This document shows, one piece after another, positions 54,188 through 64,000 of a stretch of 64,000 nt of DNA. The DNA is from Solenopsis invicta (Eukaryota; Arthropoda; Insecta; Hymenoptera; Formicidae). The notes under the pieces are model-generated. The model was given only the letters and a program-made list of their open reading frames with translations. It did not search any database and was not told the DNA's origin. The translations under genes were made by a program, and so were the position numbers. The first letter of the stretch is position 1. Each line of letters begins with the position of its first letter. Where the stretch lies: contig NC_052672.1 in assembly GCF_016802725.1 (NCBI RefSeq), positions 4,895,249 to 4,959,248 of the forward strand, in the 5' to 3' direction.

Positions 54188-56752
54188 GATTTTAATCGAT
54201 AATGATTTTTATTACGTTTTAAGACATATATTAACACAGAGTTTGTAATGTTTCGTGCTATACGAAACGCAATTAGACCACTGTGGGTCGGTCGGGAGAG
54301 AAAAGCGCCGGGTATTAAAATTGCTCATCGGCATTCATCGCGAGATTGCGGTCAAAAGGCGCGAGAGTATACGGCGCGTAACCTTCTCCGTTCATACCTT
54401 GATAGCAACAAAAAATGGAGCGGATTTACGCTAAACGCGCAAAAAAGATAACGAATGGGCGCTTCCGTCGTGCAAATAACGCGCGGCGGCGCGGCGCAAA
54501 TTTTGCATAGTACTTCGCTCGGGCATAACTTTCGTATTTACATTTATAATTTTTTGCTTATCCGCGCACTCGGGATGGCGATCAAAATGCAAATCCGTTA
54601 TCGACTGCGACACCTTTTTACGACCTGGCGGAGGAGGGAAAAACGGCGTTACACACAGAAATCGCCCTGCCAGCTGCACCCAGACGTGGCGCTTTGTAAC
54701 GTCGCGAATCTATCTACCGCGGTTAATCCGACGGTTGTCGATAATGGTGATAACGTGCGAGGCCATTGAAGCGCGAATAATGCGTTTCCCTCAATCGCGC
54801 CGAGTTGAACGGACGCGCGGAATTCGAACCCATTGCGCAATTTCTTGATCGTGAAATGCCATTCTGCTGCTGATACGAGATAATGAGAAACCGCGCGGCA
54901 CGCGAGGTGCGCGTTATAAATCGTTTCGCCGGCACGAAAGCGATAGGAGAGCTGAAAAGCTTGACGGAGCGAGAGGTCGCTCCTAGCATCCCGTTAAAAT
55001 TATCACGTGGAATTTTTATCTCCAAGGGCCACATATCAATCTAACGACGCCCATTGTCCACGAACTAAGGTTCGAAAAGACGTTCGGAATGTTTTTTTAA
55101 AAAGACCAGCCCAATGAGTTTTTTTGTTTTATTTTATTGAGCTCCTTCGGCAGCTCTATGCGGTTTTTATTTTTTATAGGACTTCACTAATGATTAACAA
55201 AATTCGCTATTCAATTAATAATTCTGTTATGAATTAATTTTTATTTTATTAATTTAATTTATTATTGTTTGAATGAACCAGTGTTTGGATTCGATCCATT
55301 TAAATCAATTTTTTTATTCAATTTTTGACGAAAAATGATTTTATCGTGCATGACTTTAAAATGTTTATTTTTTTGTGTTAGATTTTATTGTAAATTAAAA
55401 AAAAATGACATTTTTGACAAATGATATATTTTGTACATTATAATTTAATAATTTATTTTACAAATTTTACCACGTATTTCTCATTTTGTTTATAACATTA
55501 TATTTATATTATATTTATATTAATTTATACAAATTAATATTGTAATAACTTACATTAAAGATTTCATTCGTATTGTTATTAAATTTCAATTGTATTTTCT
55601 TTTGGATGGATTTTTTAAGCAAGTTTTTTGAGTTGGGCCCAATTACGAACACAAAGACGTCGAGACGTTTCTTCAGAAAAATTACCGCAAACTTGGAAAT
55701 ATTCCTACAATTGGTGTTCGCGTACAGTTTTAATTATATACGATACCATGTATACGTTCACAATGTGAATAACATAAACTCTATTGTTTGCGACATATTC
55801 TCATCACGATAGATACGCTTTTATCGCGGTAGAGACGCGGGTGCGACAAATGCTCATAATTAAAGTTGGAAGCACGTTTTTTTTATTTTTTTTATTTCGT
55901 CATCGACATCGGAATGTCGCGACGACTTGATTCTTATCCGAATGATAAATGATGACTGAATAAATTGAAAACGTGATAACGCTTATTCGCGCTCGCGACG
56001 CCGAGGTCTGCCCGAACAGAGACTTTATCGTCGTCGCGATTGCGATTAATTTGTTGTAGCGTAAAATAGTAAGCTCTTATCGGAAGAATTCGGTAAATCT
56101 TACAATCGAGACAACACTGGCGACGCATCGCTATCGCATCGCCATCGTAGGCTGAAATACTTGAATTGGTTCTCCGTTCTGACTCATTGGCATATCGACG
56201 ACGGTGAGAGGCTGCGACGACGCTGCGACGCGAGTTATGCATATCGTACACACCCGTGACCGTTTATTTATGTATGCACGCGGGATCGCAGCATAGAATG
56301 CAGCAGCCATTGCGCGCGTGAAGGCACGGGCTAAATGTTGGTGCATCCTAGAGGATGGGACATTGCGCGCCGCACATTTCCCCGGGGTGCAATTTATATC
56401 CTACGTCATAAACATGAAGCGCGGTCACCTCCGAGGTTGTTTATGGATCGGCAAAAGTGGAATCGGCGAGATGCGCACTCCTCATGTACAAGAAAAAAGC
56501 AATCGTGCAGATAAATTGTCTCGCATGAATTGTTTTCGCGTACGTACGATTGAAAGTTCCGGTTCGTCCGCGCGAATTATTGCCGAAAGTATCGCGCGGC
56601 GCGGGTCGTAAAATGCAGCCGCTTGCACTGTTGAACGGACAATCGAGTCTACGAGTATGTTGTCATAAGATCGCGCTCAATGCGTCGCAATTATTTCTGT
56701 AAGCCGACGTAATGCGATACGCGGAGCGATATCGAGAAAAAGATTATAAATT
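54187..56752. other. No gene recognised; dispersed repeat in the middle
   Basis: CpG-rich islands at 54240-55080 and 55800-56750 flank an AT-rich dispersed repeat (55095-55420, inverted partner at 39840-40330). Frames up to 105 codons lack domains. Confidence 0.4.
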
Positions 56753-57162
56753 GTGCTGAGAGGAAAAAAAAATGACTGCAATCATTATAATTGAATCACT
56801 ATAATTCACAGTCATTTTCGCTACATATTTATAGTTGTTTTAATCACGCAAATTGTAGATTTTAGTAAGCGAATATTAGAAAAATAATTGTTCACCATAA
56901 TTGATTGCATTTGCTTTATAGAAATGTTAAATTTATTTTTGACATCTATATCTTGACATTTTGTTACGTTTATATTAAAAATTAAAATTATTTATACTGT
57001 CATTTTTTTCATAATTGATAAAACTATAGACACACGGGACTATTGTACCTAACATCACAGCAGTAACAAATATAAAGACAAATCGAGCTCCTAATCATGT
57101 ATGCAATTTTTTTGCAATGCAATTATAGTCACGAATACCAAACACTTTTTTTCTCAGCATGC
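56753..57162. mobile_element. ~410-bp MITE, intact partner of 8069-8735
   Basis: TGCTGAGAGGAAAAAAAAATGACTGC begins it (20-base core GCTGAGAGGAAAAAAAAATG) and the inverse GCTGAGAAAAAAAGTGTTTG closes it. The interior matches 8069-8735 in inverse orientation. Confidence 0.7.
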
Positions 57163-57264
57163 TATATTGTATGTGAAACATTCTCGTGTCGTCACTTACG
57201 TTTCGATGTTACGTCCACCATAATAAACGATAATTAATAATCGATTGGTCGAAGGACTTATTAC

Positions 57265-57517
57265 CATAGTGGGCTAACTTACCACATTTTGTAAAAACAG
57301 AAAAAAATAAACTCTGAAATTAAAGGCTCATATTCTCAACTCATTTTTATCGATAAATGCATTAATTTTATTCTGAGAATCTAGATGACGTAAACTGTAT
57401 GCTTATACAAGAGCGTTTATCAATAAAAAAAAAAAGAGTAGAAAATATATAGACTAATGCGATTAACTCTTTAGACCTCATTTTCTCCGTTTTTATAAAA
57501 TGTGGGTTAGTCTACTG
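57265..57517. mobile_element. MITE with AGT(G/A)G(G/A)CTAAC ends
   Basis: CATAGTGGGCTAACTTACCA at the left and CAGTAGACTAACCCACATTT (reverse complement of the right), both continuing TTTT.TAAAAAC.GA. Non-coding. Confidence 0.6.
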
Positions 57518-57571
57518 TTGTTTATAGCAAGTCTTTCAATTGCCGAGTAATCTAACGCAAAATGTGCACTA

Positions 57572-57785
57572 CACTGAGGGAAAAAAAGTTGTTAACCTGA
57601 ATAAATTTTTTAGCTTGATTAAATTTCTTCAGTTCAAGCATTTATATGTTTAAGTTAAATGTATAAATGCTGAAACTGAAGTCAAAGTATTTCACGTATT
57701 TAAGTTAAGTACATAAATATTCGAACTAAAGTAATTTAATCAAGTTGAAAAATCTCAGTCAATTTATCAACTTTTTTTCTCCGTG
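57572..57785. mobile_element. Palindromic MITE, CACTGAG terminus
   Basis: CACTGAGGGAAAAAAAGTTG at the left and CACGGAGAAAAAAAGTTGAT (inverse) at the right. Inner partners: CTTGATTAAATTTCTTCAGT with CTTGATTAAATTACTTTAGT. Confidence 0.75.
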
Positions 57786-58512
57786 TCATCGAGTTCGTCG
57801 ACTCTTGCTACTTCGATAATTGCGATCTTCGCTGCAAGGTTCGATTTTTATTGAACGTTAATTGCGTCCTTCTTATTGCGTCAAATCGAAGATAAGTTAA
57901 CAAGCGAGCATCGATTTCTCAATAATCAATCTCCACTAAGGAGCAATGTACACACGTAAATATAATGATAACAAAAGTAAATGCAATATCGATCGTTCGA
58001 CGAGTTGTTTAATTGAACATTTCGATTCGATCGCATCGCGTGGCCTTCTCGGACGCACGCAAGTTCGCACGTGTGAGGCGATATGGTGAGAGTGTCGACC
58101 TTGCACTGGCCTCGGCCGAAAGAAGAGAGACGGAAAAGAAAAAGAAAGAGGGAAAAGAGTAGAGCGCGCGCGGTCTCCGCGCGAGATCTTGCGGTCCACG
58201 AGAATCCTGTTACACCGGTATTTCCATGCTGCACCAAAGCACGCTCGCGCCATTCCATCTTTTGTCCGAGTCTCATTTTATTGTGACCATTGCTCTGCGA
58301 TGTGCACCATGGCAACGGAATGTGAGGTGTTTCGAAGAAGAATTGATTATTTATCCGATAGATTTATCGCGTGTTACGTACGCACGTCCAAGTAGAAAAT
58401 ACGAAATTATTAATGCGAAGCAAATTACAATCTTCAAATCTTTACGAGACTTCTTGCGATTGACTCAGCCGAATTTAGAAGCTGTTGAATAGCAATACGT
58501 TTTCGCTGAATC
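57786..58512. other. CpG-rich, no gene recognised
   Basis: Several overlapping short frames, none with a domain. Confidence 0.4.
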
Positions 58513-58516
58513 TTAA

Positions 58517-58799
58517 CCCTCAGCTGACACACTGGGTGTCGTACACCCGAGCCATTTACAAAAATGCTTGGCATTCATAAATCGTCCGCTCCTTCTCTTC
58601 TGAATATTTTGAATATATTCAACTTTGAAATTTTTGCACCTATTTAATCTTCTTCTTGACCTTCTGTCGTATCAATTGAGGAAAAAATTGTTTAAATTCT
58701 ATGCATTGCGTACCGAGACATACGCAATTGAAAATGGTCGGGTGACGTACACCCATGCGTGGAAAAATATCGAATCTGATATAGTGTGTCAGCTGAGGG
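58517..58799. mobile_element. piggyBac-like MITE, TTAA both sides
   Basis: TTAA-CCCTCAGCTGACACAC ... GTGTGTCAGCTGAGGG-TTAA: perfect 16-bp terminal inverted repeats starting CCC, with TTAA at 58513-58516 and 58800-58803. A subterminal GGGTGT.GTACACCC motif is present in both halves. 283 bp, non-coding. Confidence 0.85.
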
Positions 58800-58803
58800 T
58801 TAA

Positions 58804-59493
58804 GGAGATACTAAAGTCGTGAGTTTTACTGATTGAACAACGACTTAAGGCCATGGCACACAAAGAAAGTTAAGCAGTAAAACTTGGGCAATAAGTGAAT
58901 TAGCCAATGACAGTTGAGAATGTAAGTCCATAACGTAAGCAGTAGCTAACTCAACACGTCAATTTTCTTATTGCGTACGTCTTACTGCTGAAGTTTTTCT
59001 TCATGCCATGGCCTTTACACTCGTACGATTTGCAATACATGCGTACAATTTACGAAACATCCATTACGTCACTACATATTACCGCATTAATATTGCACGC
59101 ATATATATGCACAAATTTTCAAGTACACTAATCTTTCATATTAGGTTATTAAACACAATTTTAAAAATTCAACATTGTATTTTCGTGTAATCCGCATTGT
59201 GAACCATTTTTATCTTGTACAAATACACCACCGAATTTTTGTATGAAACAAATATTGGGACGCGTTGACAGATGTAAACAACATATTAAGTTAAGAATAA
59301 GTAACGGATCTAAATTTCTTAAATAAAAATAACGGATCTAAATTTCTTAAATTTGTTCATTTTTTATATAAAGATGAATTCGGGCCATATTAATTGTAGA
59401 GAAGGACTTTTAAATCTGTAAAGGCGATTAGAAAAATAGTGAGCTGAAAAAAATCGTGTTCTGTCAGTAAAACAGGATGACTTCAGGATTTCC
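58804..59493 (+). mobile_element. GGGGAT element copy 2, TTAA-flanked, carrying a nested MITE
   Basis: TTAA-GGAGATACTAAAGTCGTGAG at the left and ATGACTTCAGGATTTCC-TTAA at the right. The interior parallels 50512-51025 in order, apart from the insert 58848-59014. Its left TTAA is the right TTAA of the preceding MITE. Confidence 0.75.
58848..59014. mobile_element. Nested Harbinger/Tourist-like MITE, TTA duplication
   Basis: TTA-AGGCCATGGCA ... TGCCATGGCCT-TTA. The 11-bp ends are exact inverse repeats and TTA flanks both sides (58845-58847, 59015-59017). Inner partners: AGCAGTAA and GCAATAAG in both arms. A 3-bp TWA duplication is the PIF/Harbinger signature. Confidence 0.82.
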
Positions 59494-59636
59494 TTAAGGG
59501 ATCTTGTTTTACCGATCAAATGTAAATATATAAGTAATAATTAAAAATTATATTTTTTATTTGATTTTAAATTTAGTAAGAATTATATTAATGTTAGTGG
59601 TAGTATTAGTAAGAGTAGCTTTTTTACACTGAGAAA

Positions 59637-59849
59637 AAAAATTGGTTGAAAAACTAAAATATTTAGTCCGATACGCACGACTAAATATTAAGTTGATTTA
59701 ATTAATTCTTAGTTAAAAAATTGGAATGATTAATATAAATAAACGACATATTTTTTTGTGCAACTAAATAATTGTTGAATTAACCCAATGTTTAGTTGTG
59801 CGTATCGGACTAAATATTTCAGTTTTTTAACCAATTTTTTTTCTCAGTG
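59637..59849. mobile_element. Palindromic MITE, CACTGAG termini, TA duplication
   Basis: TA-CACTGAGAAAAAAAATTGG ... inverse ...CACTGAGAAAAAAAATTGG-TA. The subterminal TATTTAGTCCGATACGCAC is repeated in inverse in the other arm. Confidence 0.88.
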
Positions 59850-59939
59850 TAACGTTGTTGGAACGAAAGATTTTAGGTTATGTCCAATTGCGGAAGGGCC
59901 CTAATAATAGGGGTTGTAGGTATTTTTCAACCTTTTAAA

Positions 59940-60440
59940 GAAGCAATTAAATTATTTAGAAGAGTTGTTTTATATTATGAAATCTAGATATAATTATTTT
60001 CAGCATACTATTCAAATTTAGATTTAAAAATCCTTTTCCCTAATTAAAATATAGACAATGTAATTCAAGTCGACTTTATACCAAAAGAACAAAAAAAAAA
60101 AAAAAAAATTAAAACCGTTTAGCTCGTCTTTACTTACTCATAGTTCAATATGGCGTTTACAACTGTCAACGTGTACCAATATTTGCTTTGTACAAAAATT
60201 TTTCAGTCTGTACTCGTACGAAACGGGAATGGACTGAAGTGTGGATTACATGAAACAATGTTGAGTTTTTAAAAATAGGCTTGAATAGCTAATATGAAAG
60301 ATTTACAGTGCTTAAAAATTTGTGCATCTACATGTGTGCGACATTGATGTATACGTATTAAGCAACGTATCGACGTTTCATAAATCATACGTGTGTAATA
60401 TCGCTATTCAGTCGGTAGAATTGACGACTTTAGCATCCCC
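59940..60440 (-). mobile_element. GGGGAT element copy 3, inverted
   Basis: The reverse complement starts GGGGATGCTAAAGTCGTC and continues GCACAAATTTTTAAGC, AATCTTTCATATTAG, GTAATCCACA, AGCAAATATTGGTACACGTT, in the order of the other two copies. The far end is degenerate. Confidence 0.65.
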
Positions 60441-61060
60441 TTAGTGCTCGTAACGGAGTTAGGTGCGAAAGTATTAATTTTCAAAAAATTATCTCGCCAT
60501 CTACATGTCTTGAATGTTTCTCTTAACCGCAAAATCGACTTTTTTTTTAATTCCAATTTCGAAACATTCGATCGGCTGGACTGAAATGCGACACCCCGAC
60601 CACTTTCTAGCGTATCTGCGTAGCTCGAATTTCAGACGTAACGGGTTAAGAGCTAGCTCGTCTGGACTTTGCGGGTGAAACTGGTCTCCCGGTGGTCAAA
60701 CCACCCGTCGCGGATCTTCAGGTGCATTCTTCTCGCGAGACGATTCGTATTTGCGTTGGTCTCGAAGTTTTAACTGCGGCTTGCAACGAGATTCCAGGAT
60801 TCTTTCAAGAATCGCATAGTGTGACATTTGCTCACTCTAGTTAGACAAAAGTATAACTCTAAATTGTATTAAAATATTCTCAATTATTTTTAGTTTATAA
60901 TTATTTACTTTAGACATAGTATTTTTAAATGCAAATTTAAAGGATTTTGTAAAAAGATACATATTCTTACGTAAAAAATTTGAACAATTATATTATAAAC
61001 AATTATACAGAATGTCTCGTAACAATCGTAAAAATCGTAACAACGCTTAAGGGTGCAGGA
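60441..61060. other. Unique sequence, nothing recognised
   Basis: A short hairpin GGTGGTCAAACCACC lies near 60691; no frame of note. Confidence 0.5.
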
Positions 61061-61348
61061 GGTCGTTGTGAGATAAAAATCTTACTGTCAAAACATGTCG
61101 AGACTACAATAGTTTTTAAATGAGAAAAGTTTAAAGTTGGCAAATCAAACTGTTCGAAATTCGCGTGTTCAGGTATGGCACATCGCATGGTGAAGGCGTA
61201 TACAAAATCAATAACTGTGATAACTGCGTGATATGCCATGCTTGAACGCGTGAATTTCCGACAATTTAACTTGCCAACTTTTAAACCCTTCTCATAAAAA
61301 CTATTGTAGTCTCGACATTTTGGTGAGATTTTTATCTCAAAATGGTTT
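61061..61348. mobile_element. ~288-bp palindromic MITE
   Basis: GAGATAAAAATCT...GTCGAGACTACAATAGTTTT in the left arm has an almost exact inverse in the right arm. Inner partners AGTTGGCAA and ATTCGCGTGTTCAGGTATGG against ATTCACGCGTTCAAGCATGG extend the pairing almost to the centre. The minus frame 61003-61239 is an artefact. Confidence 0.75.
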
Positions 61349-64000
61349 CAAGAGTCTACTGTTAAACATTGCCATTTGAGATTTAAGGGACGAATAATCT
61401 TTCAAAACTAAAGTGGATGAAAGTATTTTGAAAAACATTAGATTTTCAAAAATTTAAAAATAGTTATAAAATATATAAAAAAAAATGAGAAAATTTTTTA
61501 TTTAAAACATTTTTCTTAAAATGTTCATAACTGCCGAAATTAAATATAAGCGTTAGCTTTGAGGGATTTCATCTTAAATTTCCAATTGGACAGATATAAA
61601 GAAATATATATCTTTTTTGTGTTCAACAAAACATTTTAAGGAGAATCGAATCAGTTCTGGATAGTTGTGACCGGCCTCTTAATTGTAAATATAAATACTT
61701 TTGTCGAGTTGAATTGAGTAAATGGCTCACGCTGTGCTGCCTAGAACGGCGATTATTTTTCCTCTTTTTCCTTCTAAAATTGCCACGTCAAAATTTTAAC
61801 GAGATGTTATACGACGCACTAGTCAAAACACACGAGGATATTATTAGCGGCATAAAAATTGCATCAGGGGCCACGATTGAAACATGATTTGAGGGTGGCG
61901 CGAGAGACAATTTTGACAGTCGGAAACTAACTCCTCGAATCATTTATTGCACGCTGGTACAAATGCGGGCATAAATATTTTCCACGTGGATACATTGCGG
62001 AGTCATAGTGGGAATTTTTAGTAGCCAGACGGACACGCATATTTACCACGCATCGGTATCACGGAATATGCATGAGCGAGTAACACTATATTCGCGGCAT
62101 CCATCAAATGTTCCGCAATAGATTACCACGTGTTCTAGATATATCCCCTATTGTCCTACCAGTTTTCATCGGCCGGCGGGTCAATTTCAACTTATAATTG
62201 AATTGCAAAATCGACCTGTCAGTGTGCCAGCCGGCATACGTTGCTCGATAACTGATCGCGGATAAACTGTGATGTATCGTACAAAAAAAAAAGAGTGAAA
62301 AGGTAAGGATTTAACACCTTCACGTCGATAAATCCTGAAGAAAATGGCAAGAAACGTTGAACTAAGTAATGAGGAAATTAATTTCCCGTACTTACGCGAA
62401 ACTATATATCGCGCAAAAAAGAAACTGCAGGTTCCTTTTTCTTATCCCGATAATGATAAGTATTGGGAAAATGACGAGAATTAATCCCAATCGGATTAAT
62501 CTCAATCAGGAAATTAATTTTCAATCCTGTCGTAGGGATTTATTATGAAAAATCCAATTTCCTCGCGAGATAATATTGAATCGGGGACACATATAATTTC
62601 CGACTGATATTTGCAGGCTCTAAAGATTAGGTATGCCGCGGCGTGCTTTACTGGACACTCTTGACACGTAATTCTCCTCGTTCCTTTCTCTCTTTCTCCT
62701 TAGGCATCCGTTTTTCTCAGGCCGTTGCCAATCGGCTTAGCAGCTGAATTAAGCCGCGTTACGAAACGCCGAGTAAAATATTAAAGTGTTAGTTTTAATT
62801 TCCAATAAGTTCTCGAGCCTTCGTGAGAGCATCGCATCCTTCCATTATTAAAGGTTCCCAACAACTTGGCGTTATTCCGACAAACTTTCGATATTAAAAT
62901 ACTTGAATATCCGGATCATATCAAACGGAATATTAAACCTTCTAATCTCAGGAATCTGTAATTTTTACGAAACGCCTGGCTATTTGGATCTTCGAATGTT
63001 TTCGATACTGAATTTTTAACCTTGGTTGCGCTATCGAAAATCTGTGCCGAGGATGTATTCGTGAATCTATGTTCGCCCTCGTGTCTGCTGCGCAATTGAC
63101 TATAAATTTCAGACGCGGTACAAAGCAGATATACTCGGTAAATCGCTCCTCAATTCATCCCTTATAGCCGTGGCGATATCCGTAACAGCAGGTTGCAGCT
63201 GCCGTCGCGGCGATCCGGAATCCATTCTCCAAATCGTACTACAGGGACGTTCTTGAGAGGCTCTCCGATTCGCCGAAGAGATTACAGGGAATGCGCGCGC
63301 TTTAGCTGCTATCGGACGAAGTTCTGTTTTCTCGAACCTCGGGGGAGAAGATACTCGCGCAACCATCACGTCGGAAGCAATTGAAATTTATGTCGATCAT
63401 CGATTCATATTTATAGTCGTTGTACAAATCTTGAATTAAATTACATAATATTATGTTAATAATATATTAATGTTTTGTTTTAAAGACAGCGTGTTAGGTA
63501 AAATATCCAAAATAAAGTTCTCTATTAAGATACATATAATCGACAATCACCTTTCGACTAATGATTAACTCTTCTTGGTTACACTTTTTAAAAGTTCCAT
63601 ATGATCTCTCTGGCGTTTTACCGGTTGCTGTATTCAGTTTTCATTTTTTTTAAAGTAAAAAAAATTACTGAACATGCTTTAAACGTGACAGAGTATAGAA
63701 ATAAAGCAGTTTTATAAAGATTTTGATTGTAACATATTATAAAAAATCGTGAAAGTAAAAATTTTTGAAAAATAATTTTTTTCCTCAACAAATCTTAATT
63801 AAAAATTTTTAATTTTTTGATAAAATTTTATGGCTATACTCTATAAATATGACATTTTTTCTTTCAGAAAAAAATAGTGCAATTTGCGTTCCAAAAAAGG
63901 TATTTGTTAAGTACAAGAAAAAAAGTGTGAAATTATTGTATAAAAGAATATTTTAGTGCAGAAATAAAATTATTATACTAAAGACATTTAATTATTCTAG
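61349..64000. other. No gene recognised
   Basis: AT-rich to 61680, then GC-richer single-copy sequence to 63410. A minus frame of 86 codons (63109-63369) and its opposite-strand shadow have no recognised domain. 63640-64000 is very AT-rich. Confidence 0.4.

Noticed and set aside
54815..54840. GGGTTCGAATTCC on the minus strand resembling a tRNA T-arm
   Set aside because: No acceptor, D-arm or anticodon stem around it.

Overview
The window looks like nuclear DNA of an insect, probably a hymenopteran and possibly an ant. The grounds are one spliced gene whose protein reads like insect GckIII, strongly uneven GC content, and a dense load of short palindromic DNA transposons. The species call is inference. 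Nothing looks bacterial: there are no operons, rRNA genes or CRISPR arrays.

The only gene I can reconstruct with confidence lies on the minus strand. It is a germinal-centre-kinase III (GckIII, the STK24/25/26 = MST3/YSK1/MST4 family). Eight coding exons run from 43022 down to a stop codon at 21613 and give 584 visible codons with consistent intron phases 0,1,0,0,2,0,0. The order is the N-terminal kinase exons, an acidic and RE/RD-rich linker, and a C-terminal helical segment corresponding to the CCM3/PDCD10-binding region. The start codon lies in an upstream exon (above 43022) that I could not identify. Intron 1 (12.5 kb) begins with a GC donor rather than GT. A further exon-like open segment at 21387-21543 may be an alternative 3' exon or belong to a neighbour. 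The stretch from about 16.5 to 21.6 kb may be 3' UTR or downstream sequence.

The rest is transposon-rich. 2.7-9.7 kb holds nested MITEs, a hammerhead-ribozyme-like core and an inverted repeat with Penelope-like ends. 12.5-13 kb holds two more palindromic MITEs. Introns 2-4 of the kinase gene hold a mariner transposase relic next to exon 3, a 2-kb non-autonomous LTR retrotransposon with TSD, PPT and two LTRs, a 149-bp MITE and a GTTACTT-rich repeat block. 46-61 kb holds at least ten MITEs, including a TTAA-sharing chain with an element nested inside it. Several different MITE families share the terminus CACTGAG followed by A-runs, with TA duplications where these are readable.

Between these lie GC-richer, CpG-rich single-copy islands (about 6.6-8.0, 12-14, 30.8-33.3, 43.8-44.6, 47.5-49.3, 52.6-53.4, 54.2-55.1 and 61.7-63.4 kb) with no recognisable gene, and very AT-rich filler. 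Open frames there lack domain signatures and I treat them as chance.
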